Shown: positions 26,931 to 35,533, counted from the first letter of the stretch. The stretch: DNA of 50,434 nt from Deltaproteobacteria bacterium (GCA_016219285.1 JACRNJ010000027.1:1-50434), one strand, 5' to 3'. Made by a program: numbers and translations. The notes: generated from the letters alone by a model not told the origin.

Positions 26931-27307
26931 TGAAGACAGAGCGTCAAATCTCATCAGGCGGTGTTATCTATCGCGCAGTAAACGGTAAAGCCGAAGTTGC
27001 CCTCATTGCCGTAAAAGAGGGCAAAGTCTGGTGTCTTCCCAAGGGTTTGAGGGAAAACGGCGAGAGTATTGCCAGAACAGCGCACAGAGAAGTTAAAGAA
27101 GAAACAGGACTGGACGGCAAGATTATAAAACTGATTGACCATATTCAATATTTTTATGCGCATAAAGAAGAGAGGGAGACAAAACGGTTTTTCAAAATTG
27201 TCTACTTTTTTCTCATGGAATATACTCAAGGGGATATGAAAAATCATGACAGCGAAGTTAATGACTGCCAATGGTTTCCAATTGATGATGCAATAAAGAT
27301 GGTTTAA
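26930..27307 (+). CDS. Nudix hydrolase with an early stop
   Basis: Nudix enzymes split nucleoside diphosphates linked to another group. The 125-residue product has RQISSGGVIYRAVNGKAEVALIA and the Nudix box GLRENGESIARTAHREVKEETGLDG, corresponding to GX5EX7REUXEEXGU and complete. Its last codons (DDAIKMV) are followed by TAA, but the same frame goes on with YKDEKEILKEAKKMIAAQR to a second stop at 27367. That is the natural family end, so one substitution has removed the final helix. The catalytic core remains. It lies in a decayed region between pilB and the Ehr genes. Confidence 0.8.
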   Translation: MKTERQISSGGVIYRAVNGKAEVALIAVKEGKVWCLPKGLRENGESIARTAHREVKEETGLDGKIIKLIDHIQYFYAHKEERETKRFFKIVYFFLMEYTQGDMKNHDSEVNDCQWFPIDDAIKMV

Positions 27308-27367
27308 TATAAAGATGAAAAAGAGATTTTAAAAGAGGCAAAAAAGATGATTGCAGCGCAACGGTAA

Positions 27368-27700
27368 CTATATATATAAAGGAGTGGAATGTCGCATATG
27401 CTTAACCCGAAAAATAAAAATCGAATGTATTTTTTGGGTTTAGGTATGTCCTGATGCCTTTTGAGAAATTGAAATATGTTGCAAGTTAGAGATAAATACA
27501 TTAAAATACTCTCTAAAATAAGCCATCAAAATTGGATACAAACAGAGTCTAAATACTCACACTGGGGACAGATTTCAAATCTGTCCCCAAGTATGCTCCG
27601 TTTTGTCCAGCCAGCTTTGCACCCGAAAAAGAAAACCCAAATGCATTTTTCAGGTTGAAAACTTATGAAGAATATTTTAAAAATTTGAGGCGGTAAAAAA
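27368..27700 (+). other. gene-free gap before the Ehr cluster
   Basis: I see no gene here. The gap holds AT-rich sequence, a reversed pair of GGGTTT/AAACCC words around 27400-27440, and the hairpin repeat described at 27564. The ribosome site of the next gene (GAGGCGG) stands at its end. No clear promoter match was found. Confidence 0.5.
27564..27608 (+). repeat. hairpin repeat with a second copy half at 35641
   Basis: GGGGACAGATTT-C-AAATCTGTCCCC is a perfect hairpin with a 12-bp stem (27564-27588). Directly after it come 20 bases (27589-27608) whose reverse complement recurs, with 19 matches, at 35641-35659 (GGACAAAACGGAGCATACT). Similar GGGGACAG hairpins are common dispersed elements in environmental bacteria. 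Confidence 0.75.
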
Positions 27701-29782
27701 GTGACCTTTTCACCAGTCGGCGCGGCCTCTTCTTCTGTACTGTTGTTTTTCCTGTTAGCGGCAGCGGCTCTATTATTAAAACGCAACCAGCGCCTCTTAA
27801 TTACTGCTGGTTTTTCACTGGCAGCAGTTGCTTCACTGCTTGCAGTTGCAGCAGGGGGCTTAGTTGTCTGGAGCGGCCTTATCCATAAGCTCATCCTACC
27901 CATAGGTCTGCCTGACCTTCCCTTTCATTTAAGACTTGACCCATTATCAGGTTTTTTCCTCACCGTTATCGGCCTGCTCGGTTTTTTTGTATCTATCTAC
28001 TCAATAGGTTATTGCAGAGGATTCTTAGGCAAGAGATCTGTCACATATCTTGTAATATTCTACGCTCTGTTTATGGCAGGCATGTTGTTGGTGGTTGTGG
28101 CGGATGATGCATTCTTTTTCATAATCTCGTGGGAGATTATGGCAGCTGCCTCTTATTTCCTGGTGATGTTTGAAGACGAACATGCTGAAAACAGGAAAGC
28201 CGCCTTTTTGTATCTGGTGGTTGCCCACATCGGGGCTATTGCCATCCTTCTATCCTTCGGTGTTATGGCTGGTTTTGCCGCAGGAGTTGAAGAAGGCTTT
28301 AATGGTTACACCTTCGATGCCATGCGCGAGGCAAAGTTTCCAACAGGATGGGCAACATTAGCCTTTCTTCTTGCATTTTTTGGATTTGCCGCAAAGGCAG
28401 GCGTGATACCTTTACATGTGTGGCTTCCAGAGGCGCACCCTGTTGCGCCTTCCAATGTATCTGCATTAATGAGCGGGGTTATGCTCAAGACCGCTATCTA
28501 CGGCATAATACGAATTGCATTTGACCTTATCCATGTATTTCCGTGGTGGTGGGGGGCTATGGTGCTGGTGCTGGGGGTGATTACTGCTGTCATGGGGATA
28601 CTCTATGCTGTCATGCAGCAAGACCTTAAACGATTGCTTGCATATTCATCCGTGGAAAATATTGGGGTCATCATTATTGGCATTGGCCTTGCCATGATAT
28701 TTACTTCGTTTAAGCTGCCAGTTCTCGCAGCCCTTGCCTTAATAGCCGGGCTTTATCACACTTTGAATCACGCAATGTTCAAAGGGTTTTTATTCATGGG
28801 CGCAGGGGCAGTTCTTCATGCAACACAAGAGCGCAATATGGAAAAGATGGGAGGGCTTATTCACAAAATGCCGTGGACTGCCGCCCTGTTTCTTGTAGGT
28901 TGTATCTCCATCTCAGCCCTGCCGCCTTTCAACGGTTTTGTCTCAGAATGGCTTACATTTCAGGCATTTCTGTTTACCCCTGCGCTGCCTAACGCATTGC
29001 TGAAGCTGCTTATACCGCTTGGCGCAGCCCTTCTTGCACTGGCGGCCGCATTAGCTGCCGCATGTTTTGTCAAGGCATATGGTGTAACATTTTTAGGCCA
29101 CTGGCGGGGACACAACCCCCTAAATCCCCCTTTGTTAAGGGGGACTAAGGGGGTTGTAGAGGTTGATTGGTTCATGCGTTTGGGAATGATTTTGACAGCA
29201 TTTTCGTGTCTTGCCCTCGGGGTTCTGCCAACGGTTGTAATAGGCTGGATGGATACCATATCTGAGCAGATGGTTGGGACAAAGATTGCCGCTTCTGCCG
29301 GAGCATTTGGCTGGGTGTGGCTTACGCCTGTCAGCCATGAAAGGGCATCTTACTCAGGACCCATTGTCTTTTTAGGCATTCTTGCAGTTGTATGCGCAAC
29401 CTATCTGTTATTGCATGTCCGCCGTACTGCTATCCACAGAGCGCCAATATGGGACTGCGGTTTTGAAAAACTGACCGGCAGAATGCAGTATACCGCCACA
29501 TCGTTTTCCATGCCCATCCGCAGGATATTTGGATTTCTTTTCAACATTAAGGAGCAGGTAAGAATAACCCCCCCTGTCCCCCCCTGTAATAAAGGGGGGG
29601 TAGGGGGGTTGCATTATCACCTCCGAGTAAGAGATAGATTCTGGGGCTGGATTTATGAACCAATATCCGATGTTAGTTTCTGGGTTGCGCGCAAGGTTGG
29701 AATGCTTCAGCAGGGGAAAATACATATTTACCTTATATATTCTTTTGTAACGATTATCATACTCTTGATGTTTTTCAGATGA
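27701..29782 (+). CDS. hyfB: Ehr complex membrane subunit, HyfB/NuoL-like
   Basis: The large antiporter-like membrane subunit is related to HyfB, HycC and NuoL and is thought to move protons or sodium ions. The 693-residue product has about 15 or more hydrophobic helices. The conserved centre is FFAAKAGVIPLHVWLPEAHPVAPSNVSALMSGVMLKTAIYGIIR, with LKRLLAYSSVENIG, the charged helix positions expected of a proton channel. GTG 27701 follows GAGGCGG. Two loops (about residues 471-487 and 622-637) are encoded by GC-rich palindromes and are absent from usual homologues as far as I can judge. The stop overlaps the next start (ATGA). Confidence 0.88.
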   Translation: MTFSPVGAASSSVLLFFLLAAAALLLKRNQRLLITAGFSLAAVASLLAVAAGGLVVWSGLIHKLILPIGLPDLPFHLRLDPLSGFFLTVIGLLGFFVSIYSIGYCRGFLGKRSVTYLVIFYALFMAGMLLVVVADDAFFFIISWEIMAAASYFLVMFEDEHAENRKAAFLYLVVAHIGAIAILLSFGVMAGFAAGVEEGFNGYTFDAMREAKFPTGWATLAFLLAFFGFAAKAGVIPLHVWLPEAHPVAPSNVSALMSGVMLKTAIYGIIRIAFDLIHVFPWWWGAMVLVLGVITAVMGILYAVMQQDLKRLLAYSSVENIGVIIIGIGLAMIFTSFKLPVLAALALIAGLYHTLNHAMFKGFLFMGAGAVLHATQERNMEKMGGLIHKMPWTAALFLVGCISISALPPFNGFVSEWLTFQAFLFTPALPNALLKLLIPLGAALLALAAALAAACFVKAYGVTFLGHWRGHNPLNPPLLRGTKGVVEVDWFMRLGMILTAFSCLALGVLPTVVIGWMDTISEQMVGTKIAASAGAFGWVWLTPVSHERASYSGPIVFLGILAVVCATYLLLHVRRTAIHRAPIWDCGFEKLTGRMQYTATSFSMPIRRIFGFLFNIKEQVRITPPVPPCNKGGVGGLHYHLRVRDRFWGWIYEPISDVSFWVARKVGMLQQGKIHIYLIYSFVTIIILLMFFR
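29111..29160 (+). repeat. GC-rich palindrome inside hyfB (first)
   Basis: AACCCCCTAAATCCCCCTTT pairs with AAGGGGGACTAAGGGGGTTG. The element lies in frame and encodes HNPLNPPLLRGTKGVVE between membrane helices. The same AAATCCCCCTTTGTTAAGGGGG type of element is a widespread intergenic repeat. Confidence 0.8.
29566..29611 (+). repeat. GC-rich palindrome inside hyfB (second)
   Basis: AACCCCCCCTGTCCCCCCC pairs with GGGGGGGTAGGGGGGTT. The element lies in frame and encodes TPPVPPCNKGGVGGL near the C-terminus, between two soluble segments. It leaves the frame open. Confidence 0.8.
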
Positions 29783-30720
29783 TTTATCCAATCGTAATAG
29801 AAATATTGCAGACCCTAATCCTCCTTGCGGCTGCCCCAGCATTTATCGGCTGGATAAGGATGGTAAAATGCTGGTTTCAAGGCCGCACATCTCCAGGCAT
29901 TTTTCAGCCTTACAGGGATATTGCAAAACTCTTTTCAAAAGATGTTGTGTTGGCTGAAAATGCATCCTGGATATTCCGCTTTACCCCTTACCTTGTGTTT
30001 GGAGCTACGGTGCTCATGGCAGGAATTATCCCGATACTTTCCGTTGACCTGCCTTTTTCGGCCACAGCAGATGTTATTGCACTGGTAGCTCTTTTTGCCA
30101 TCGCAAGATTTTTTACAGCGCTGGCAGGCATGGATATTGGTACTGCCTTTGGTGGTATGGGTTCAAGCAGAGAGATGACAATTGCGTCACTTGCCGAGCC
30201 AGCCATGCTTATGGCAATTTTTACTGTATCGTTAGTAAGCCAATCTACCTCTCTGTCTCAAATGGTGCAAGTGGTTGCCCACGGCCAATTCATTCTGAGG
30301 CCGTCTCTTGCATTCGCGCTTTTGGCATTCATACTGATTACTTTGGCTGAGACGGGAAGGGTGCCTGTAGATAATCCGGCCACTCATCTGGAGCTTACGA
30401 TGATACATGAGGCAATGATACTGGAATATTCAGGCAGGCACCTTGCGCTCATTGAATGGGCGGGGATGATGAAGCTCTTTATATTTGCTGTCTTGGGAAT
30501 AGCATTGTTTCTGCCATGGGGTGTTGCAGCTACAGGCGTTCTGACCGGCATACCTGCAGCATTTTTATTTTTAATAGTAAAGCTTGGTTTTATAGGTATC
30601 GTCCTTGTATTGATAGAAACAGGCCTGGCAAAGATGCGCATATTCCGCGTGCCTGAATTTCTCGGAAGTGCATTCCTGTTTGCAACCCTGGGGATGCTTT
30701 CTTATTTTATGTTGGAATAA
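29779..30720 (+). CDS. hyfC: Ehr complex membrane subunit, HyfC/NuoH-like
   Basis: This subunit anchors the soluble arm to the membrane, like NuoH of complex I and HyfC/HycD of hydrogenases. The 313-residue product has about eight helices, the cytoplasmic loop WFQGRTSPGIFQPYRDIAKLFSKD, GTAFGGMGSSREMTIASLAEPAML, and the acidic signature LAETGRVPVDNPATHLELTMIHEAMILEYSGRHLAL. These are the charged loops that contact the large and small subunits in the family. It starts within the hyfB stop. The length is normal. Confidence 0.92.
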   Translation: MIYPIVIEILQTLILLAAAPAFIGWIRMVKCWFQGRTSPGIFQPYRDIAKLFSKDVVLAENASWIFRFTPYLVFGATVLMAGIIPILSVDLPFSATADVIALVALFAIARFFTALAGMDIGTAFGGMGSSREMTIASLAEPAMLMAIFTVSLVSQSTSLSQMVQVVAHGQFILRPSLAFALLAFILITLAETGRVPVDNPATHLELTMIHEAMILEYSGRHLALIEWAGMMKLFIFAVLGIALFLPWGVAATGVLTGIPAAFLFLIVKLGFIGIVLVLIETGLAKMRIFRVPEFLGSAFLFATLGMLSYFMLE

Positions 30721-30793
30721 TCTGGATTTTAGATTGCAGATTTACGATTTTAGATTTTAAATCGTAAATCCCAAATCGTAAATCGTAAATATT
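30721..30793 (+). repeat. intergenic inverted repeat, ATCGTAAATC family
   Basis: GATTTTAGATTGCAGATTTACG is followed by complementary AAATCGTAAATC words, repeated three times. The tract fills the hyfC-hyfE gap up to the start codon. Confidence 0.75.
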
Positions 30794-31453
30794 ATGAACC
30801 TTGCCGCCCAAATAAACAGCCTGCTTGCAGCGCTTATTCTCCTTACAGCCTTTGGCCTTCTTGTGCAGAAGAGGATGTATGGACTTCTGCATATATTTGC
30901 GTGGCAAGGGTTATTCCTTTCCGTAAGCACGGCTGTAGTAGGTTATGCGGCAGGGACGCATCATCTTTATATATCGTCTGTTCTGACTTTGCTCCTTAAA
31001 GTCATTCTCTTGCCGTATATACTTCATGTGCTTATACAGCGATTGCAGATACACAAAGAAATAGAAACTGTTGTAAATGTGCCGACAACCATGCTGATTG
31101 GCATTGCACTGGTGATATTTTCATACCATCTGACTGCGCCAATCCGCGAGCTCTCTACCCTTGTAACCCGTTCTACGCTTGCGGTTGCGCTGGCAACAGT
31201 TATGATAGGACTTTTGATGATGATTACCCGGCGGCACGCAGTAACCCAGATAATAGGGTTTCTTGCAATGGAGAATGGATTGTTCTTTGCCGCTACCAGC
31301 GCAACATACGGAATGCCGCTTGTCGTGGAGCTTGGTGTAGCTTTGGATATCCTGATAGCTGCATTTATCTTCGGTATATTCTTCTTCCACATCCGCACCA
31401 CATTTGACAGTCTTGATGTGAAACAGATGGCAAAGCTTAAGGAGGAGGACTGA
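30794..31453 (+). CDS. hyfE: Ehr complex membrane subunit, HyfE-like
   Basis: The small membrane subunit is related to HyfE and, in its C-terminal part, to NuoK/MnhC. The 219-residue product has about seven helices and the family centre ITRRHAVTQIIGFLAMENGLFFAAT, with VELGVALDILIAAFIFGIFFFHIRTTFDSLDV near the end. Glu in MENG and the first helix Glu/Asp of the last segment are typical ion-path residues. It is separated from its neighbours by repeat tracts on both sides, but order and strand show a single operon. Confidence 0.9.
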   Translation: MNLAAQINSLLAALILLTAFGLLVQKRMYGLLHIFAWQGLFLSVSTAVVGYAAGTHHLYISSVLTLLLKVILLPYILHVLIQRLQIHKEIETVVNVPTTMLIGIALVIFSYHLTAPIRELSTLVTRSTLAVALATVMIGLLMMITRRHAVTQIIGFLAMENGLFFAATSATYGMPLVVELGVALDILIAAFIFGIFFFHIRTTFDSLDVKQMAKLKEED

Positions 31454-31454
31454 A

Positions 31455-31535
31455 TAAAATTTTAGATTTACGATTTCAGATTTTGGATTTAAATTCTTAA
31501 AATCGTAATTCGTAAATCGTAATTCGTAAATTCAT
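31455..31535 (+). repeat. intergenic inverted repeat, ATCGTAAATC family
   Basis: TTTAGATTTACGATTTCAGA is followed by AAAATCGTAATTCGTAAATCG. This is the same family as at 30721 and lies in the hyfE-hyfF gap. Confidence 0.75.
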
Positions 31536-32984
31536 ATGACGCTTTTAATTCTGCTCAGCATATCATTGCTATCAGCAATTACCCTTGCCTTTGTGGGCGA
31601 CAGGAAGATTGCCACTGAGATAAATATACTTGGGTCTGCGGCTACATTTTTTGCAGGGGTTGGACTTGCAGTTCAGGTTTATATGCAGGGCCCGATGCTG
31701 GCTGCCGGAAAGTTCTTTTTTGTTGATGCCTTTAATGTATATCTTGCGGTGCTCACCTCTTTTGTCTCCATGACAACAGCCATCTTCAGCAGAAGATATA
31801 TGCGTCGTGAAAGAGAGCATGGCCGTGTAGGACACTGGGGCATGCGTTTCTATCATGCCATGTTTCAGCTATTTATCTTTGCCATGCTTCTGGCGCTCTT
31901 AACCAATAATATCGGCGTGTTGTGGATAGCAATGGAGCTTGCCACTTTATCCACTGTCTTGCTGGTTTCCCTTTATCGCACCCCTACAGCAATTGAGGCG
32001 GCATGGAAATATTTTATACTATGTGGCGTTGGAATTGCATTAGCGCTATTTGGAACAGTGCTTCTCTATTTTGCAGCAGAAAGGGTTTTGGGCGAAGGCG
32101 GTGAAGCGCTTCTCTGGACAAACCTGAATCAGGTAAAAAGCCTGCTTGAGCCAACTGTTTTGTCGCTTGCCTTTGTATTTTTAATGGTTGGTTACGGCAC
32201 AAAGGTCGGGCTTGTTCCTCTTCACAACTGGCTTCCTGATGCTCACAGCGAAGGCCCTACACCGATATCCGCCGTGCTTTCAGGACTGCTCTTAAATATT
32301 GCGCTCTATGCGCTGGTTAGATGCAAGGTTCTTGTTGATGGAGCTACAGGCACACACCAGGCAGGCTATATAATGATGGGATTTGGTCTTCTTTCTATTC
32401 TGGTTGCCGCCTTTTCCATCTTGAGACAGAAGGATATAAAAAGGATGTTTGCGTATTCATCCATTGAACATATGGGCATAGCAACCTTTGCATTCGGCCT
32501 GGGCGGGCCAATAGCCACATTCGGAGCGCTACTGCACATGTTGGTTCACAGCCTGACCAAGTCGGCAATATTTTTTACCGTGGGGCATGCATCCCAGATG
32601 AATGAAACGCAGGAGATGAGCAAGATAAAGGGGCTTATCAAAGGAAACCCTCTTGTTGGTTGGGGGCTTATGTTCGGTGTTATGGCAATTGTGGGAATGC
32701 CCCCCTTTGGTGTTTTTGTGAGCGAGTTTTTAATACTGACCGCAACAATAAAGAATGCGCCGCTCTTAACACCTCTGCTCTTGGTAGGGCTTGTCGTTGC
32801 ATTTGCAGCGCTTTTTAGAAGGGTTCAACCAATGGTAGCCGGTGAGATTCCGGCAAACCAGCAGTTTTTAAAAGTCGCCCATATACCGGTAATTTTGCAC
32901 ATGGTATTGGTGCTTATTATCGGTCTATATATGCCAAATTTTCTGGCAGAATGGTTTCACACTGCGGCTGGGTTGTTGAAGTGA
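31536..32984 (+). CDS. hyfF: Ehr complex membrane subunit, HyfF/NuoN-like
   Basis: This is the second antiporter-like membrane subunit, related to HyfF, NuoM and NuoN. The 482-residue product has about 13 helices. The conserved channel region is YGTKVGLVPLHNWLPDAHSEGPTPISAVLSGLLLNIALYALVR, followed by KDIKRMFAYSSIEHMGIATFAFG, LLHMLVHSLTKSAIFFTVGH and GMPPFGVFVSEFLIL. These hold the Lys, His and Glu residues expected in ion-moving subunits. No inserted palindrome is seen in this gene. A 300-base gap with repeats follows before the large soluble subunit. Confidence 0.92.
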   Translation: MTLLILLSISLLSAITLAFVGDRKIATEINILGSAATFFAGVGLAVQVYMQGPMLAAGKFFFVDAFNVYLAVLTSFVSMTTAIFSRRYMRREREHGRVGHWGMRFYHAMFQLFIFAMLLALLTNNIGVLWIAMELATLSTVLLVSLYRTPTAIEAAWKYFILCGVGIALALFGTVLLYFAAERVLGEGGEALLWTNLNQVKSLLEPTVLSLAFVFLMVGYGTKVGLVPLHNWLPDAHSEGPTPISAVLSGLLLNIALYALVRCKVLVDGATGTHQAGYIMMGFGLLSILVAAFSILRQKDIKRMFAYSSIEHMGIATFAFGLGGPIATFGALLHMLVHSLTKSAIFFTVGHASQMNETQEMSKIKGLIKGNPLVGWGLMFGVMAIVGMPPFGVFVSEFLILTATIKNAPLLTPLLLVGLVVAFAALFRRVQPMVAGEIPANQQFLKVAHIPVILHMVLVLIIGLYMPNFLAEWFHTAAGLLK

Positions 32985-33284
32985 GTGTGTTCACGCTCAC
33001 AATGCCCACCTGCTGTGTTATCGCTGCGGCTTCTGCGCTCAAGATATCTGTAGTTTGCCCATTTATGGGCGTATCCCCGCTTAAAGCCTGCGGGGACAGG
33101 TTTAAAAACGCCGATAAATCGGTAAACTACAACCGCCTTGCATCTGGACGATTTTTGAACGTGAACATATAGATTCAAAATGAAGAAAAAAGACAGATAG
33201 AAAATAAACTTATCAAAAAACATCTTGAATATAGCAAGCAGGGTGGGCTGAGCCCGCCTTCAATACTAAACCAAGTTTCGATAT
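32985..33284 (+). other. gap between hyfF and the Ehr large subunit
   Basis: No gene is supported. The gap contains a GTAGTTTGCCC-type palindromic repeat (33049-33131) and a hairpin GGGTGGGCTGAGCCCGCC (33241-33258). It ends just before ATG 33285, which has no strong ribosome site. The operon seems to continue across it. Confidence 0.6.
33049..33131 (+). repeat. GTAGTTTGCCC palindromic repeat, copy 1
   Basis: TGTAGTTTGCCCATTTATGGGCG at the left faces CGCCGATAAATCGGTAAACTACA at the right, so the ends are complementary (TGTAGTTT/AAACTACA). Each side also has its own small hairpin, and the centre carries CCCCGC/GCGGGG. Related copies stand at 35671-35727 and, inverted, at 35915-35991. Confidence 0.8.
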
Positions 33285-34895
33285 ATGACTATACTTCAAA
33301 ACATTGTAATTTCTATACTTGAAGAAGTCGCAATACAGGATGCTAACCAATATCCTGCAAATGTGCCAACATATCAAATCCCCCGTGAGAGGTTTGCAGA
33401 AATTGCCAAGGTGATGAAGACCGCCGGGGCGAGGCTTGTGGCAGAATGGGCGACGGATGAAACATTACACCCCCACCATCCCCTCCCACATCAAGGGGGA
33501 GGGGGTAGGGGGATGGGCTTCGGCATCTATGCCTGCTATGCAAAAGATTCGGAATATCTGATTATCAAAACCTACACCCCACTTGAAGACCCAACATTCC
33601 CAAGCCTTGTAAAAAAATTTGTGCCTGCATATCGGTTTGAAAGGCAGATGAAAAGCCTCATGGGCGTTGTGCCTGTAGGACATCCTGATCCCAGGCCGTG
33701 GATAAAGCATGAAGATTGGCCGGAAGATGCGTATCCATTAAGAAAATCATTTGATGCATCAAAGCCAATACCGAGAGTTGCAGGCGAATACCGGTTTATA
33801 AAGGCAGAGGGCGAAGGGGTTTATGAGATACCTGTCGGCCCTGTTCATGCAGGAATCATTGAGCCTGGGCATTTCAGATTTCAGGCGGTCGGAGAGGATA
33901 TAATCAATCTGGAAGAAAAGCTCGGCTATGTGCATAAAGGCATAGAAAAAAGATTTGAAACTCTTTCATGGGAAGATGGCGCAAAGCTGGCCGGCAGAGT
34001 ATCTGGCGACACTACGGTTGCCCATGCCCTTGCCTATTGCCGTGCAGTTGAGACAATGACAGAATGCACCCCCCCTGAAAGGGCGTTGTGGCTTCGGGCA
34101 TTGATGCTTGAAAGGGAACGTATTGCAAATCATCTTGGAGACATTGGGGCAATCTGCAATGATGTGGCATTTGCTTTTCTTCTATATCAATTCTCAATTC
34201 TCAAGGAAAAACTCCTCCGCACAAACTTAAAACTCTTTGCCCACAGGCTTATGATGGATAAGATTATACTGGGTGGAGTAGCTGTTGATATTAGCCCGGA
34301 TGCTAAAAATGGAATATTGACAGAAATGGACTGGCTGGTAAATGAATTTGAAAGACTTGTTATCATCTATGATGAAAACCCGTCCCTTGAAGACAGGGTA
34401 AGGGATGCCGGAATTCTTTCACCCGATACCGCTAAAGGGCTTTGCGTTGTTGGGTTTGTGGCAAGGGCAAGCTGGCAACCCATTGACTGCCGTCTGCAGA
34501 ATCCATTTCCGCCATACGACATCATTGTTCCAAGGGTAGCTGTTCTTAAGTCGGGAGATGTTCATGCCCGTGTATGGGTTCGTATTGAGGAGATAAGAGA
34601 ATCTATTCGTATTATCCGTGAGATACTGAATAGCTTGCCTGAAGGTGAAATTGCATGTAAATTTATTCTTCCATCACCAGACATTGCAGGCTTTGCGGTT
34701 GTTGAAGGCTGGCGTGGTGAAGTAGTCTACTGGCTTCAGTCAGGGCCAAGAGGGGAGATAAATCGCTGTATGATAAGAGATCCGTCCAGTGTCAACTGGA
34801 TTGCGCTGGAACAGGCAATACATGGGAATATCGTTCCTGATTTTCCGCTTTGCAATAAGAGTTTTAATCAATCATATTCGGGGAATGATTTATGA
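33285..34895 (+). CDS. Ehr large subunit: NuoC-like plus NiFe-large-subunit homologue without Ni ligands
   Basis: The layout is that of HycE/HyfG: an N-terminal NuoC-like domain (to about residue 170), then a NuoD/NiFe-large-subunit domain (VGPVHAGIIEPGHFRFQAVGEDI, EEKLGYVHKGIEKRFE). In hydrogenases the next motif is a CGxC pair. Here it is S240-G-D-T243 (AGRVSGDTTVAHALAYC). The second motif, DPCxxC near the end, is also missing, and the tail has a single Cys (DFPLCNKSFN). It therefore cannot bind NiFe, and I place it with the Ehr group. A palindrome in frame adds about 16 residues at 62-77. Confidence 0.88.
   Translation: MTILQNIVISILEEVAIQDANQYPANVPTYQIPRERFAEIAKVMKTAGARLVAEWATDETLHPHHPLPHQGGGGRGMGFGIYACYAKDSEYLIIKTYTPLEDPTFPSLVKKFVPAYRFERQMKSLMGVVPVGHPDPRPWIKHEDWPEDAYPLRKSFDASKPIPRVAGEYRFIKAEGEGVYEIPVGPVHAGIIEPGHFRFQAVGEDIINLEEKLGYVHKGIEKRFETLSWEDGAKLAGRVSGDTTVAHALAYCRAVETMTECTPPERALWLRALMLERERIANHLGDIGAICNDVAFAFLLYQFSILKEKLLRTNLKLFAHRLMMDKIILGGVAVDISPDAKNGILTEMDWLVNEFERLVIIYDENPSLEDRVRDAGILSPDTAKGLCVVGFVARASWQPIDCRLQNPFPPYDIIVPRVAVLKSGDVHARVWVRIEEIRESIRIIREILNSLPEGEIACKFILPSPDIAGFAVVEGWRGEVVYWLQSGPRGEINRCMIRDPSSVNWIALEQAIHGNIVPDFPLCNKSFNQSYSGNDL
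33469..33515 (+). repeat. GC-rich palindrome inside the Ehr large subunit
   Basis: CCCCCACCATCCCCTCCCAC pairs with GGGGGAGGGGGTAGGGGGATGGG. It lies in frame and encodes HHPLPHQGGGGRGMG in the NuoC-like domain. It has the character of the intergenic element at 36056-36100 (CCCTCTCCCCTTGAGGGAGAGGG). Confidence 0.8.
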
Positions 34896-34962
34896 AGTTT
34901 CAAGTTTCAGGATGCAAGATTCAAGTTTTTACCTGCAACTTGTAACTTGCAACTCCTATCCA
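34893..34962 (+). repeat. intergenic inverted repeat, GCAAGTTGCAAG family
   Basis: TGAAGTTTCAAGTTTCAGGATGC is followed by the common centre AAGTTTTTACCTGCAAC and the complement CTTGTAACTTGCAACT. It starts at the stop codon of the Ehr large-subunit gene. Confidence 0.75.
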
Positions 34963-34993
34963 AATGTTGGAAGAAATTAATTCAAGGTAAATT

Positions 34994-35503
34994 ATGTTAA
35001 GAATCTTACACCAGATATTCAGGACCGGCATTGTTACCGAACCGCTCCCTTCGGCAATAGAGGCTGAGATAGAAGAAGTTGGTGCAAGGCTTGAAGAGGC
35101 CATCAAAAGGCGTTTTCGCAGAAGTCTTACCATAAGACAGGTTGATGCAGGTTCGTGCAATGCCTGTGAACTGGAAATCCATGCCATAAACAATCCCGTC
35201 TACAATAGCGAGAGATTCGGCATACACTTTACCGCCTCTCCAAGATTTGCGGATATGCTTTTGGTTACAGGGCCTGTTTCAAGAAACATGGAAATAGCGC
35301 TGTGCAGGACTTACAATGCCACACCTTGTCCAAAGCTTGTAGTCGCGGTTGGCGACTGTGGGTGTAGTGGCGGCATATTTGGAGAAAGTTATGCTTCATT
35401 AGGGGGTGTCGATAAGGTAATACCTGTAGATGTATATATAAAAGGATGTCCGCCTACGCCCGTTGTTATGCTGCAAGGTATACTCAAGGCCGTTGGGAAA
35501 TGA
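34994..35503 (+). CDS. Ehr small subunit, NuoB/HyfI-like Fe-S protein
   Basis: This is the small electron-transfer subunit with one proximal 4Fe-4S cluster, as in NuoB and HyfI. In the 169-residue product the cluster ligands are the pair C55/C58 (AGSCNACELE), one Cys in VAVGDCGCSGG and one in YIKGCPPTPVVMLQGIL. LLVTGPVSRNME is also typical. The N-terminal 45 residues are basic and amphipathic and could contact the membrane subunits. It is the last gene of the cluster. No polyferredoxin (HyfH/HyfA) gene is nearby, so the electron donor is open. Confidence 0.9.
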   Translation: MLRILHQIFRTGIVTEPLPSAIEAEIEEVGARLEEAIKRRFRRSLTIRQVDAGSCNACELEIHAINNPVYNSERFGIHFTASPRFADMLLVTGPVSRNMEIALCRTYNATPCPKLVVAVGDCGCSGGIFGESYASLGGVDKVIPVDVYIKGCPPTPVVMLQGILKAVGK

Positions 35504-35533
35504 TAAGAAGTGTAGTAACCGGCCAAAGACAAG

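Noticed and set aside
33285-35503. Active group 4 NiFe hydrogenase
   Set aside because: The large subunit lacks both cysteine pairs that hold nickel and iron, so hydrogenase activity is not supported.
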